47,223 nt of DNA from Blastopirellula sp. (GCA_002733575.1 NVWB01000158.1:1-47223), one strand, 5' to 3'; positions 8,420 through 18,152 are shown, counted from the stretch's first letter. Made by a program: numbers and translations. Notes: generated by a model from the letters alone, not told the origin.

Positions 8420-9238
8420 ATGCGCAATTACACGCGTTTCAGTTTACGTTATCTCATGGCCGGAATTCTATTTCTCTGCCTATTCTTCGCCTGGGTCGCT
8501 GAACAAGTTAAAGAATCACAACGGCAATACGAAATTGCTACAGAAATTCATGCACTGGATGGATTTGTTACTTGGAATGAAGGTTACTTTACCCGGATTG
8601 GAAAAGTCTATCTTAATCAAAAGAAAGAGGGCGTAGATTCCGTTCTTGAGCAATTAGCAACATGCCCTGAGTTACGCGAGCTCTCATTAGAATCGAGCCA
8701 GTTTGACGAAGAGTCACTCAAGCATATCGCCGGATTAACGAAACTAGAAGTTCTCAATTTAAAATGGACGTCAGTCACAGACAAAGGGCTGAGACATATA
8801 GCTGGCTTGCACAACCTGCGCGAACTTAAATTGATGAAGACACAGTTAAGTACCAAACGAGAAAATGTCTCAAGCGACCAACTCACCAACGCAGGGCTTA
8901 AACATTTGAAGGGGCTGACTTCTCTCGAAAAACTGATCATCTGGGGCGCCGATATTGATGACGATGGGTTAGTGCATCTAAAAAACATGGACAAGCTTAG
9001 TGTGCTGTGGCTGACCGATACCAACATCGAAGGCCCCGGCTTAGCAACGCTTGCGAAACTTAAAAGTCTCAAAAAACTAGATCTATCTGGAACCAAAGTC
9101 TCAGGCGAAAGCCTCGCTGCTCTTGAAGGCATGCCAACCCTTGAATCCTTAACCATCGTACGCACGAAGGTAAAGAAGGAAGAAGCGTTTGCATTCCTCC
9201 ACAAGATGGCAGGACCAACGAAATCAATCGGGTACTAG
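8420..9238 (+). CDS. Membrane-anchored leucine-rich repeat protein
   Basis: The frame is open from 8357, but I start at ATG 8420 because GGAAGG lies about 9 nt upstream and the product then begins MRNYTRFSLRYLM. This matches the 'FSLR-x-hh' N-terminus seen in other LRR-like proteins of this window. The 272-aa product has one membrane helix (about residues 12-30), a short coil, then about six planctomycete-type LRRs of roughly 24 residues (pattern T/S-x-hxxxGLxxLxxLxxLxxLxL). It probably displays the LRRs outside the cytoplasmic membrane. The region after mtaB appears to be an independent unit. No ligand or function is evident. Confidence 0.7.
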   Translation: MRNYTRFSLRYLMAGILFLCLFFAWVAEQVKESQRQYEIATEIHALDGFVTWNEGYFTRIGKVYLNQKKEGVDSVLEQLATCPELRELSLESSQFDEESLKHIAGLTKLEVLNLKWTSVTDKGLRHIAGLHNLRELKLMKTQLSTKRENVSSDQLTNAGLKHLKGLTSLEKLIIWGADIDDDGLVHLKNMDKLSVLWLTDTNIEGPGLATLAKLKSLKKLDLSGTKVSGESLAALEGMPTLESLTIVRTKVKKEEAFAFLHKMAGPTKSIGY

Positions 9239-9257
9239 AGCCGATTCATTCGCATGA

Positions 9258-9416
9258 GTATTTTTCCGTCATCTCAAGCGCGAAGCAAATGGAATATCGA
9301 CAAACGTCGACCCTGACGTCGTTTTGAATGAGCGTAATCAAGTGGTTCGCGTTCTCCAAAACCGACGGCGAGGCTACCCAGAATACGAAATGCAATTTCA
9401 AAATCTGATCGCTTAA
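9258..9416 (+). pseudogene. Possible 3' remnant of a protein gene without a clear start
   Basis: A frame open after the TGA at 9255 encodes about 52 residues that look protein-like (for example DPDVVLNERNQVV, then a basic RRRGYPEYEMQFQNLIA end) and stops at TAA 9414-9416. It has no ATG near the beginning; a TTG near the middle is the best candidate. It may be the tail of a decayed gene or a very small ORF using a rare start. The stop merges with the AAGG that would serve the following ASCH gene. No family was recognised. Confidence 0.25.
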
Positions 9417-9427
9417 GGTTGTACTCT

Positions 9428-9787
9428 ATGCCCAAACCCCAAAAAGCCCTTAGCGTTCGCCAGCCTTACCTAGAGGAAATTCTGCGGGGTAATAAGACAA
9501 TCGAATTTCGTACTCAGGCAACCAACACGCGAGGACCGGTTTATCTTTATGCTTCAAAGATTCGGTGGGGGAAACAAGCCGAGGCTGAGTTGGAGCGAGA
9601 GCTAGGGTACTCTATGGATGAGCTAACTCGCGGGGCCATTCTCGGTTCGGTGGAAATTGCGGATTGCCAGTTTTGTGAAGCCGAGGGGATGTATCACTGG
9701 CAGCTTGAGAACCCACAGAGGCTAAAGCGACCGCTGTTGACCGATGCTCGACCGCAACCGGTGTGGTTCTATCCGTTTGGACGGTAG
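9428..9787 (+). CDS. ASCH domain protein
   Basis: A 119-aa single-domain protein of the ASCH/PUA-like fold, a small RNA- or nucleotide-binding module. The signature is the N-terminal KALSVRQPYLEEILRGNKTIEFRT stretch (residues 5-28), where Lys/Glu/Arg line the putative binding cleft. A strand GPVYLYASK follows, then a late RGAILGSVEI strand. A TTG three codons upstream (9419) is possible, but ATG 9428 has TAAGG about 10 nt ahead. It sits before, and on the same strand as, the AGE epimerase gene. The biological role of bacterial stand-alone ASCH proteins is mostly unknown. Confidence 0.8.
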   Translation: MPKPQKALSVRQPYLEEILRGNKTIEFRTQATNTRGPVYLYASKIRWGKQAEAELERELGYSMDELTRGAILGSVEIADCQFCEAEGMYHWQLENPQRLKRPLLTDARPQPVWFYPFGR

Positions 9788-9840
9788 GCCGTTACGATAG
9801 TTTACTGCCATTCACAATGTACTTCGTACCAGAGAATTAT

Positions 9841-11046
9841 ATGCCTGACTTAACACGAATGACTGATGACCGGATTGCGGAATTGCATGGGATCTATTCT
9901 CAGAGTCTGTTCGGTGATGTTTTGCCATTTTGGATTCAGCATGCAATTGACCACGAACATGGCGGCTTTATCACTTCACTTGATCGTGATGGTAGTGTGA
10001 TTGATACCGACAAGTCAGTCTGGCAGCAAGGTCGTTTTACGTGGCTGTTGGGCGAGCTTTACAATCAAGTGGCACCGAACCCACTGTGGTTAGACGTAGC
10101 AAAACAAGGAGCCCAGTTTATAGACCGGCATTGTTTTGATGCTGAAGATGGTCGAATGTGGTTTCATGTAACGCGAGAAGGCAAACCAATTCGTAAGCGG
10201 CGGTATGCGTTTAGCGAGAGCTTTGCGTCCATCGCTTATGGCGAACTGGCCCAAGCAACTGGTGAAGATGCGTATGCAGAAAAAGCGGCTGCCATGTTCC
10301 GGCAGTTTGTTGAGCATAACCTTGAACCCAAAAACACAGAGCCGAAGTTTACAGATACGAGGCCCACGATGGGTCTCGGGTTCCCAATGATCACGATTGT
10401 CACTGCGCAGCAACTACGAGAAACAATTGCCCTGCCTGACGCCGATCAGTGGATTGATCGAAGTATTGATTCGATTGTCAAAAACTTTGTGAAACCAGAT
10501 ATCCAATGTGTGATGGAAACGGTAAGTCCAGCGGGTGAGATCATCAATCACTTTGATGGCCGCACTTTGAACCCTGGGCATGCGATTGAAGGGGCCTGGT
10601 TTATTATGCACGAGGGATTACATCGTGATGATAGCCAACTGATCGAGATGGGCTGCAACATGCTCGATTGGATGTGGCAGCGGGGCTGGGACCAGCAACA
10701 TGGCGGACTGATGTACTTCGTAGATGTCTACGGCAAGCCAGTCCAAGAATACTGGCACGACATGAAATTCTGGTGGCCCCATAACGAAGCGGTCATCGCT
10801 ACCTTGATGGCTTACCTGGCAACTGGTGATGACAAATATGCGCAAATGCACGCCCAAGTGCATGACTGGTCGTACCAGCATTTCCCCGATACCGAACATG
10901 GCGAATGGTACGGCTATTTACACCGCGATGGCACAGTCAGTAGCCCACTAAAAGGGAACCATTGGAAGGGCCCTTTTCACTTGCCGCGCATGCTGTTGGT
11001 TTGCTTGCAGACGTTGGAGAAGATACAAGCGAAGCGAGCCGGTTGA
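9841..11046 (+). CDS. AGE-family sugar 2-epimerase (N-acylglucosamine 2-epimerase-like)
   Basis: This 401-aa (alpha/alpha)6-barrel enzyme probably interconverts a sugar or N-acyl sugar with its C2 epimer (for example GlcNAc/ManNAc or a cellobiose-type substrate). Family marks are VLPFWIQHAIDHEHGGF near the N-terminus, a QQGRFTWLLGELY helix, an AFSESFASIAYGELA segment, NPGHAIEGAW with the conserved His, and KFWWPHNEAV near the end. ATG 9841 was chosen over 9763 and 9817 because the family core starts about 15 residues later and a CAGAGA lies just upstream. There are no sugar-catabolic neighbours, so the substrate is open. Confidence 0.85.
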   Translation: MPDLTRMTDDRIAELHGIYSQSLFGDVLPFWIQHAIDHEHGGFITSLDRDGSVIDTDKSVWQQGRFTWLLGELYNQVAPNPLWLDVAKQGAQFIDRHCFDAEDGRMWFHVTREGKPIRKRRYAFSESFASIAYGELAQATGEDAYAEKAAAMFRQFVEHNLEPKNTEPKFTDTRPTMGLGFPMITIVTAQQLRETIALPDADQWIDRSIDSIVKNFVKPDIQCVMETVSPAGEIINHFDGRTLNPGHAIEGAWFIMHEGLHRDDSQLIEMGCNMLDWMWQRGWDQQHGGLMYFVDVYGKPVQEYWHDMKFWWPHNEAVIATLMAYLATGDDKYAQMHAQVHDWSYQHFPDTEHGEWYGYLHRDGTVSSPLKGNHWKGPFHLPRMLLVCLQTLEKIQAKRAG

Positions 11047-11153
11047 TTGCGATACCCTGTAGACGGATTCGTAAGAATTCGTATTATCGTCATTGAGGGT
11101 TCTCTGAAGTCTAACGATTTCAGCTACGTTTTATTCGACGACTAGCATCATAG

Positions 11154-12977
11154 TTAAGCAACCCAACTCGGCAGTTCGGCTTCAAACGAAATACGTTTGC
11201 CGTTGACCGGATGATCAAATGTAATTTGATAGGCGTGCAAACACATCACGGGGTCATCAATCGCAGACGTTTGACTTGCGTTTTGCGTGCCATCGGCCAA
11301 GTACATAGGGTCACCAACGATTGCGTGACCAAGATGCCAGGCGTGAATGCGGATTTGATTGGTGCGCCCTGTAATGGGTCGGGCTTCTAACAAACTGGTT
11401 CCGTCTTCGTATCGCTGAAGCACGCGAAAGATAGTCTTCGCTTCAAGGCCATTTTCATCGACGGAGCGTATACCAGCGGCGCCGGTTGTTCCATCACTGA
11501 TTTTTGCCTCACACACCATTTCATCTTCTGTAGGATGTCCGTGTACGCGAGCCCTGTATGCCTTTTCGACTCTTCCGTGTTCAAACTGGGGCTGCAAACG
11601 ACTGGCAAGCTGCCGGGTTCTGGAGAAGATCACCACGCCTGAAGTGTTCGCGTCCAATCGATGAGCGTAACGCAATCGTTGCGGTGCGTAGACCTGATCG
11701 ATGATATAGGCCACGGTATTTCGATTGTATCGTCCGCACGAGTGCATCGGCAAAGGGGCCGGTTTATTGATCACCAAAATGGCCGAGTCTTCGTAGATCA
11801 CGCGAATATCAGCGTTCACTTCCGGCTCGACAGTCTCTGGAATAATCTGTTGATAGCCACTTCCGGCAGTGCAAATTTCGGTAGGTTCGACCGCTCGATT
11901 ATACTCACCGACCAGCATGCCAGTGGAGATTTGATGTGCCCATTGATCTCGGGAAATCGCCGGTGTCTTTTGATCAAGCATATCTAACAACTGCTTGCCA
12001 GCATCGTCTTTTGAAACATAGATCGGCCGGCGATTGGTATAAGGCACACTGCCTGGCAGTGGGTTACTGGCTTCGATGATTTGTTGTTGACGAGTTTCAA
12101 TCGTGTGGCGTTTTGCTTCTTCAGGATTTTTGTGACAGTACGGGCAGGACTCGCCTGCGACATAGAGAGTCGATTCTTGTTCTTCCTGTGTAAGTGGGTT
12201 GAGACATTCGAAACAGATCACGGCATTGGTTTCTTGAAGCTGTGGATCGACCGCCACGCGTTGATCAAATACGAAGCAATCGCCTTGATAATGATCTCCG
12301 CCACACTCTTCAAAGTATTTGAGGATGCCTCCTTCAAGTTGATAGATTTCCTCGAAGCCCGCTTGTTCCATAAAAGGGCCCGCTTTTTCGCAGCGGATAC
12401 CGCCGGTGCAAAACATGACTATCGGTTGTTGTTTTGTAGCTTCGGGCAGTTGAGCAACCGCTTCTGGGAAATGACGAAAATGATCAACACCAGCAGGCAC
12501 AGCATTGGCGAACGTGCCGAGTTTGATTTCGTAATCATTGCGGGTGTCGTACAAAGTGATCGGCTTGCCCTCGTCAAGCCACTTTTTCAATTCCTTGGGC
12601 GATAATTTCTTTGAGGTTTTTACTGCCGGAGCGATTCCCTCTTTGCCGAATGCGATGATCTCTTTTTTGACTTTCACCAGCATACGGTTGAATGGCAGGT
12701 AATCGGTGTAGCTTCGTTTTACGTCGAGATCGCTTAGCCGTTCGTCTTCTCTCAGAGTTTTTAAGAACTGATCAACTGCGGCGTGTTTGCCCGCCAAGAA
12801 AAGATTGATGCCCTCGGTGCTGAGTAGTATGGTGCCTTTGAGTCGTAGCTCTTTGCAGAGCAGGCGTAGCGACTCCCGTCTTTTTTTAAGATCATTGAGC
12901 GTCACAAATTTATAGGCAGCGATGTTGACGATGCTAGGTTGATTTGCAGTTGGTTTTTGGTTCTTACTTAAATTCAT
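11154..12977 (-). CDS. Fusion: TrhO-like tRNA uridine hydroxylase and RluA-family pseudouridine synthase
   Basis: This 607-aa protein joins two RNA-modifying enzymes. Residues 1-295 form TrhO (YceA/UPF0176), which makes ho5U34 in tRNA. They comprise an N-terminal acylphosphatase-like fold, a rhodanese domain with catalytic Cys190 and Cys196 (MFCTGGIRCEKAG), and a Cys4 zinc-binding tail (Cys255, Cys258, Cys278, Cys281). Residues from about 305 to 607 form an RluA-type pseudouridine synthase with an S4-like entry (about 320-380), a VINKPAPLPMH strand, catalytic Asp442 in HRLDANTSG, and the RPITGRTNQIRIH motif. The reading frame is continuous. Both halves keep their active residues, so both are likely functional. 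It is transcribed alone. Confidence 0.92.
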   Translation of the reverse strand: MNLSKNQKPTANQPSIVNIAAYKFVTLNDLKKRRESLRLLCKELRLKGTILLSTEGINLFLAGKHAAVDQFLKTLREDERLSDLDVKRSYTDYLPFNRMLVKVKKEIIAFGKEGIAPAVKTSKKLSPKELKKWLDEGKPITLYDTRNDYEIKLGTFANAVPAGVDHFRHFPEAVAQLPEATKQQPIVMFCTGGIRCEKAGPFMEQAGFEEIYQLEGGILKYFEECGGDHYQGDCFVFDQRVAVDPQLQETNAVICFECLNPLTQEEQESTLYVAGESCPYCHKNPEEAKRHTIETRQQQIIEASNPLPGSVPYTNRRPIYVSKDDAGKQLLDMLDQKTPAISRDQWAHQISTGMLVGEYNRAVEPTEICTAGSGYQQIIPETVEPEVNADIRVIYEDSAILVINKPAPLPMHSCGRYNRNTVAYIIDQVYAPQRLRYAHRLDANTSGVVIFSRTRQLASRLQPQFEHGRVEKAYRARVHGHPTEDEMVCEAKISDGTTGAAGIRSVDENGLEAKTIFRVLQRYEDGTSLLEARPITGRTNQIRIHAWHLGHAIVGDPMYLADGTQNASQTSAIDDPVMCLHAYQITFDHPVNGKRISFEAELPSWVA

Positions 12978-13060
12978 CCCTTCAAACTACATTCAAAGGG
13001 TGATTTCATCAACGGGAGATACATTATGGGCCTGAATTGGCTGATTTCTGTGCATTCAAC

Positions 13061-13098
13061 AAAAAAACGCATGCCTTACTATTGTAAGACATGCGTTT
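13061..13098 (-). terminator. Intrinsic terminator of the chemoreceptor gene
   Basis: Read on the minus strand, AAACGCATGTCTTAC pairs with GTAAGGCATGCGTTT (13098 to 13065, one mismatch) and is followed by a run of seven T. It lies about 50 bp beyond the chemoreceptor stop at 13150 and also separates that gene from the TrhO-RluA fusion gene. Confidence 0.88.
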
Positions 13099-13149
13099 TG
13101 GAGATTGGTTCAGAAACATGCGTGTTTCTGTCCTTTGTCAGTTTACAAG

Positions 13150-15246
13150 TTAAACTGTTTGCAATTCCTCTTTTTCGACATGTGTCTGTTGTTTCGAGGT
13201 ATCGCTGATCGTAAATCGTGACATGACCGTGTCCAATTCGACAGCCAGATCTTTAAGCGAAGAACCTGCTTGTTGTGTGGTTGAAGCACCTTCGGCAGTT
13301 TCAGCAGCGGCACGATCTACTTCGGTCATGCTGCTTGAGATTTCTTGGCTTGCTTGAACTGATTCTTCAATCGCTGAACTGACCAAGCTCGCTGCACTGA
13401 CCGTTTGATCAAGGCGAGTCGAGATGGTTTTGGTTGTCATCGATTGTTCTTCAACTGCCGAGGCAATCGAGTTAGAAAGCTGATTGACTTCTTGAATCGA
13501 GTCACTGATTTCACTGATCGCAGAAACCGCATTCTGAGTTGAAGACTGAAGGTTTTCAATTTTCATGCGAATGTCGTCAGTCGCAGTGCTTGTTTGTCTA
13601 GCCAATTCTTTAACTTCGGTGGCCACAACAGCAAATCCTTTGCCTGATTCACCAGCACGGGCAGCTTCAATCGTAGCGTTCAAAGCCAGCAAGTTGGTTT
13701 GCTCTGCGATGTCTTGAATGACGCCGATCACTTTGCCGATTTCGTCGGCTGCATTTCCTAGTTCGCCAATACTTTCGTTGGTTGCATTGGCTTTCTTGGC
13801 AACATTGGCGGCCGATTCCGAAGCATTCGTCGCGGCTTGAGCCACTTCGTTAATGCTAGCAGTCATTTCGTTAGTGGCCTTTGAAACTTCGACTACATTG
13901 TTCGACATGGTCGTGGTAGAATTCGCCATGTTTTTCATGTTGGTGGCCAACTCTTCTGTGGCAGCCGCAACCATTCGAGCTTGTTGTTTCGACTGATTCG
14001 CACCACTGGTCATTTGTGTTGCGGTAGTTACCATTTCGTCCGATGAACCGTTCAGTTCAACCAGAGAAGCGTTCACTTTGCCGAACACAGTTTCTAATTC
14101 GTGGTTCATTTGATTAATTGCATTACCAACATCGGCAATTTCGTCGTTGCCTTTGACTTGAGCTCGAACCGTCAAATCGCCCTTGGCCATTTGTGAAATG
14201 GTATGCAGAATTCGGCTAACAGGCTGAGTGATTCCACGAGTTGTGTACCAAGCAGTACCAGAACCAACAATTACGCCAATGAAGGTTGCAATTATCACAG
14301 TCCATAACAACTGAGAACTTTGAGCACTCAGTCTTTCGGTGTCCGCTGCCATTAACTCTTTCTGGTTGACAAGCATGTCGTTGATGAGTGCTTTGGCTTT
14401 TCCACCACGAGGAGCTGCTTCTGTACCAAGTAAGTAATTGGCAACATTCCATTGATCTGAAGATCGAATGGTAAACATTTGTGCAGGCATGGGGTCAAAA
14501 GTCTCTCGATGACTTTTGTACACTTCAAACTGTGCTTTTTGAGTTTCGGTGAACAATTCATAGCTCGCATCTAATTGTGCGAGTCTTTCGGTGTTGACTG
14601 TCCATTTGGTATCGAAGGTTTTGGAGAACTTTTTGTCGCCACCCAGTAGATAAGCACGAATAGAAGCCAAGCCAACTGCTAGGCTACCACGAGAGTCGGC
14701 CATAACACTTAGTAGCTCTTTACGTTCTGGAGTTGCTTCTAAAGTTTTTTCTTCTTCAATCAACGCGGTAATAGCGGAAAGCATGGCGGTTGCTTCAGGT
14801 GCTGCATCATCAAACAATACTTTTAAAGCAGGTTGATTTTCAGGTGCCTGGCAGACGTCTTCTACCTGTTGTTGGGCAACACGAAATTCGTTGAGGGTTA
14901 CTTTCAGTTCTTCTAGCTTTGCAACATTAGCCGGGTTGGTCCAATTTTTAGCGTAGCGATCTAGGTCAGTAATATGATCATCAAGCTCTTGCCAAGCAGT
15001 GGCTCGACTTTTAACAGACTTATCATTTCCTAAAATCATGTAGCCTCGCAAAGCAGCGAGTGAGCTGTTGATGCCGTTCAGTACACCAGATGCGGCAGCA
15101 ACTGTTGGTTGACGACCTTCTAGTAAGCGATCTTGCGTAACTGTGACCTGCCCCAGTGAATAAGAGACAACAACTGCCACACCTACCATGAGTAGAATCA
15201 TGGCAGAAAAACCGACTCCCAGTTTTTTTCCGATAGTAAAACGCAT
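13150..15246 (-). CDS. Methyl-accepting chemotaxis protein
   Basis: This 698-aa transmembrane chemoreceptor signals to a CheA/CheW array. I start at ATG 15246 because GGAGAG lies directly upstream; a longer frame would begin with a TTG inside that site. Its order is membrane helix 1 (about 8-30), a long helical periplasmic sensor of about 290 residues, helix 2 (about 315-338), HAMP (about 338-392) and a cytoplasmic signalling coiled coil. The hairpin tip is the very conserved [19 protein letters not shown] stretch (about 515-535). The sensor looks four-helix-bundle-like with an internal repeat. No che genes are adjacent, so it is an orphan receptor. Confidence 0.93.
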   Translation of the reverse strand: MRFTIGKKLGVGFSAMILLMVGVAVVVSYSLGQVTVTQDRLLEGRQPTVAAASGVLNGINSSLAALRGYMILGNDKSVKSRATAWQELDDHITDLDRYAKNWTNPANVAKLEELKVTLNEFRVAQQQVEDVCQAPENQPALKVLFDDAAPEATAMLSAITALIEEEKTLEATPERKELLSVMADSRGSLAVGLASIRAYLLGGDKKFSKTFDTKWTVNTERLAQLDASYELFTETQKAQFEVYKSHRETFDPMPAQMFTIRSSDQWNVANYLLGTEAAPRGGKAKALINDMLVNQKELMAADTERLSAQSSQLLWTVIIATFIGVIVGSGTAWYTTRGITQPVSRILHTISQMAKGDLTVRAQVKGNDEIADVGNAINQMNHELETVFGKVNASLVELNGSSDEMVTTATQMTSGANQSKQQARMVAAATEELATNMKNMANSTTTMSNNVVEVSKATNEMTASINEVAQAATNASESAANVAKKANATNESIGELGNAADEIGKVIGVIQDIAEQTNLLALNATIEAARAGESGKGFAVVATEVKELARQTSTATDDIRMKIENLQSSTQNAVSAISEISDSIQEVNQLSNSIASAVEEQSMTTKTISTRLDQTVSAASLVSSAIEESVQASQEISSSMTEVDRAAAETAEGASTTQQAGSSLKDLAVELDTVMSRFTISDTSKQQTHVEKEELQTV

Positions 15247-15629
15247 TCTTCTCTCCAAGTAGTTAAAATTCTAAAAACCTTTGTACGAGGTCTTGAAATC
15301 ACCCATGGATTTCAAAGATTACCTGCCCCGTGTTTTACCGACTAAGCTTGTTTGCACATCATGGATTGGCATACCTGCTGGACAAAGATAGGTTGCGTTC
15401 GTATTGCAAACTGGCAAAAGAGGGGGAATAAATGCTATTTCCAGACTGGCAAACTAGAATTTGCGGGTATTAACGATATTTAGCGGGTATCAACGATATC
15501 CTAGCGGGCTGAATCGTCCGATGCACGAATAATCAGCACAATCAGACTGCGTAATGCCATAAATGCGCAAAAATATTTCCATAAAAATTTGCTTGTACTA
15601 GGTAAGGCATTCTGAGATTTTATGCATCC
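15247..15629. other. Gene-free region with a short direct repeat
   Basis: This 383-bp gap separates the chemoreceptor gene start from the end of the toroid-protein gene. The only structure I see is GCGGGTATTAACGATATTTA (15463-15482), repeated as GCGGGTATCAACGATATCCT (15483-15502) with a third partial GCGGG at 15504. The period is 20 bp. ACTGGCAAA also occurs twice (around 15411 and 15454). A 20-bp period places the copies on nearly the same helix face. They could be tandem binding sites for a regulator of the chemoreceptor gene, about 220 bp upstream of its start. No convincing promoter hexamers were found. Confidence 0.4.
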
Positions 15630-16856
15630 CTACTGGCAGCGGTGCAAAGTCATCAGCGCGTAAGCGGTTCCATACTGTTGATGGTAGTTGTAAAGAGGAT
15701 AATCCCACCACGAACCGTTTTTCTCTTGGCGATCAAGCATCAGCTTGGCCAGCATCGATTGATACGGGCCTCGCTCATCGGCTGGCAATTGTTCTATATT
15801 CAGCCCTGCATAGTAGTGCCCAAAGTAGTAGAAGTACCCTGCCACCTGAAACCAGGATTCATGAGGTACAGGCCGCTTGCGACCGATATCTAACCAGCCG
15901 TTGCGAACATACAAACGGTAGAGCCAGTTTTTAATCACGTTGTCGGTGATCTTTTCATCACCCCATAACCGCAACGCCACGTTACAGCACTGGCTACGTC
16001 CAAGCGAACCACCAGGTCGATTGATGCCGCGCATAGGTTGGGTTCTTAGATATTCGCCGTACAGATAGGTGAAGTCTTTCTTCTGTTGACGCAGCGTTGC
16101 TGCTACGGCCTTGTCAACAACTTTTTGTGGTGGATCGATGCCAGCGGCCTTGGCTTCTGCGAATGCAACCAACACGGCTCCGTTGACGAAGCTAATGGAG
16201 CTCGAAGTAGGCTGACGTGCTTGGTAACGGAAGTCGTAATAACCCCAACCGCCATCGACCGATGCGTAGCGAGTTAGTTTATCAAACTGCACACGAATCA
16301 TCGCGTCTATCTTTTCTCTTCGTTCTGTATCTTCTGGCTGCAACTGGCGCAAACGCAACAAAGCTTGAATTGAATAGGCATGCCCCCACACATTGTAGAT
16401 GGCATTTCCGGTCGCTCGTCGCAAGTCGCCCAAGTGTTCGAACATCCATACTTCGGCCTTCTGAACGGCTTGCTGGGCAGCCTCATCGTCTGCTGCCACT
16501 TCTAATAATGCCGAGACACATAGCGCGGTGGTGGCGGCTCGAAACGCATGATGGGCACCTGGAACCGGGGCGTAGATATTCAGCCCTTTGGTCTTGGTCG
16601 GCGATCCCCACGAGCCATTCGAGTTTTGAATGCTCAGCAGAAAGGCCGTTCCCCGATCGATTGACTGTTGAATTTCTACTTGCGAAGGCGCATCGATTTC
16701 CGGCAGCACAGGCGGCTGACTAAAATCGAGCGGGTTGGCCAGAATCCCAGAACGCTCTTTCTCACGATCCGACTTGGTTTCTTCAGCACAACAATCGGTT
16801 GTACAAACCGCAAGGGTTAAGAGATAAATTGCAGGCAGTAAAATTAATCGGTTCAT
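15630..16856 (-). CDS. Secreted prenyltransferase/squalene-cyclase-like alpha/alpha-toroid protein
   Basis: This 408-aa protein has a signal peptide (about 1-24, ending near CCAEE). It then has repeated helix pairs of the terpene-cyclase/prenyltransferase type: IQQSIDRGTAFLLSIQNSNGSWG (QW-like), an Asp-Gly-Gly-Trp-Gly-Tyr repeat (VDGGWGYYDF), YVRNGWLDIG, and a final QEKNGSWWDYPLYNYHQQYGTAYAL. QW-like repeats mark the toroid fold, but the DxDD catalytic motif of squalene-hopene cyclases is not visible. Enzymatic terpene cyclisation is therefore unlikely, and it is probably a periplasmic or surface toroid. It follows the HlyD-like gene by 45 bp and is likely cotranscribed with it. Confidence 0.7.
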   Translation of the reverse strand: MNRLILLPAIYLLTLAVCTTDCCAEETKSDREKERSGILANPLDFSQPPVLPEIDAPSQVEIQQSIDRGTAFLLSIQNSNGSWGSPTKTKGLNIYAPVPGAHHAFRAATTALCVSALLEVAADDEAAQQAVQKAEVWMFEHLGDLRRATGNAIYNVWGHAYSIQALLRLRQLQPEDTERREKIDAMIRVQFDKLTRYASVDGGWGYYDFRYQARQPTSSSISFVNGAVLVAFAEAKAAGIDPPQKVVDKAVAATLRQQKKDFTYLYGEYLRTQPMRGINRPGGSLGRSQCCNVALRLWGDEKITDNVIKNWLYRLYVRNGWLDIGRKRPVPHESWFQVAGYFYYFGHYYAGLNIEQLPADERGPYQSMLAKLMLDRQEKNGSWWDYPLYNYHQQYGTAYALMTLHRCQ

Positions 16857-16901
16857 CGAACGGTTCGCTCCTGAGATTATCGTACGCAGTTTAGGTTACG
16901 A

Positions 16902-18152
16902 TTATTTGGTTTCTGAAACGAATTCGATATTACAGGTCATGCCCGGCATGATCGCTGACGATTGTTTGCCAAGCTGTACTTTTAAGACACAGTCAAATTT
17001 GTTGCCTGCACCTGGCACTGCCGAGATGGACTCTACCACGGCGGTCAGTTTACGGTCTGGGAAAGCAACCGGTGAAACTGTCGCCTTGGAACCTTTGCGA
17101 ACATGTCGCAAGTCTTTCTCTGCGATATCGGTACGAATTTTCAGTGGCGAAACTTGAGCCACGGTTAGCAGCACTTGTTTATTCGTAAAGGTTGCATCAA
17201 CCGCAGTGGTCGGTTTATCACTCACTTTGCCGCGGGTGAATTTGCCATAATAGACGAAGCCATCGGCGGGTGACTTGATGGCCATCTTCGAGCGATCTGC
17301 CCGCAATTCCTTTAAGTCTTCACGCTGTTTTTCAATTTTTACTTTCTCTTTGGCGAACTCAATTTCTTTGCGTTGGCTGGCCCATTGCAAGGTGCGAACG
17401 GTTTTGTCGTACGCCATTTCTTCACGAATTCGGGAATCCTCTTGCGACAATTCTCCATCGGGAATGGTATTCTTGATGGATCGTTCGGTTTGAATCTTGG
17501 CCCCTTCCAATCGATACTCGGCACTTTCCACAGAACGCTTGGCTCGCTTCAAGACAATTTCTTCCGACTCTTCGGTTAGTTCATCTTCTTTGTACATTTT
17601 CTCAAGCTGTTCATATTCTTCCAACGCATTTTCAAACGATGCCTGATACGATTTCAAGCTATTCTCTGCAGAAGAAACCTGTCGTTCTCGGTCGGTTTTG
17701 ATGAAGTTGTTGTATTTAATCTTCGCCAATTTATGGGCACGCTCGGCCTTGGCCTTGTCTAGTTTCTGAAATTCGAGAAACTGCTGGTGCGATAATTCTG
17801 CCTCAAGGAAAGCGATTTCGGCCAATTGAAAACTGACTTCCGCATCTTTGACCTTCTTGTCCATATCCTTAGTGTCAAACCAAACCAGGGTCTGACCTTT
17901 TTTGACAGCGGCTCCAGAAGGAACCACTTTTTTAATCACCAGTGATTTCACTTGTTCCGTGCCCGCCGAAATCTCATACGCCCTGATGGCCTCGAAAGTA
18001 CCAACCGCTTTGGCCAGTGCCGCAGACTTGACTTCTTTTTTCTCGACAGTCTTAGCTTCCTTATCGGTCTTCGCATCTTCTGCCTGGGCAAAGCCAACGA
18101 ACACAAGTAACAAGCAACTAAGCAGTGCGGTCAATTTATGATGGTAATTCAT
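16902..18152 (-). CDS. HlyD/RND-type periplasmic adaptor protein
   Basis: This 416-aa membrane-fusion-type protein has a signal peptide (about 1-24) and a Lys/Glu-rich linker. It has a first barrel/lipoyl half (VPSGAAVKKGQTLVWFDT, about 77-94), a very long coiled coil (about 100-290), and a lipoyl second half (IKSPADGFVYYGKF). A C-terminal beta barrel follows, with KVQLGKQSSAIMPGMTCNI near the end. Such adaptors link inner-membrane ABC or RND pumps to the outer membrane, but no pump gene is adjacent. It is followed 45 bp later by the secreted toroid protein. Partner and cargo are unknown. Confidence 0.82.
   Translation of the reverse strand: MNYHHKLTALLSCLLLVFVGFAQAEDAKTDKEAKTVEKKEVKSAALAKAVGTFEAIRAYEISAGTEQVKSLVIKKVVPSGAAVKKGQTLVWFDTKDMDKKVKDAEVSFQLAEIAFLEAELSHQQFLEFQKLDKAKAERAHKLAKIKYNNFIKTDRERQVSSAENSLKSYQASFENALEEYEQLEKMYKEDELTEESEEIVLKRAKRSVESAEYRLEGAKIQTERSIKNTIPDGELSQEDSRIREEMAYDKTVRTLQWASQRKEIEFAKEKVKIEKQREDLKELRADRSKMAIKSPADGFVYYGKFTRGKVSDKPTTAVDATFTNKQVLLTVAQVSPLKIRTDIAEKDLRHVRKGSKATVSPVAFPDRKLTAVVESISAVPGAGNKFDCVLKVQLGKQSSAIMPGMTCNIEFVSETK

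Noticed and set aside
13026..13208. 60-codon plus-strand frame
   Set aside because: It spans the chemoreceptor terminator and the gene's last codons, so it is an artefact.
15362..15378. TGGCAT-type sigma-54 promoter upstream of the chemoreceptor
   Set aside because: The -12 TTGC element is missing and the orientation is wrong for the gene.
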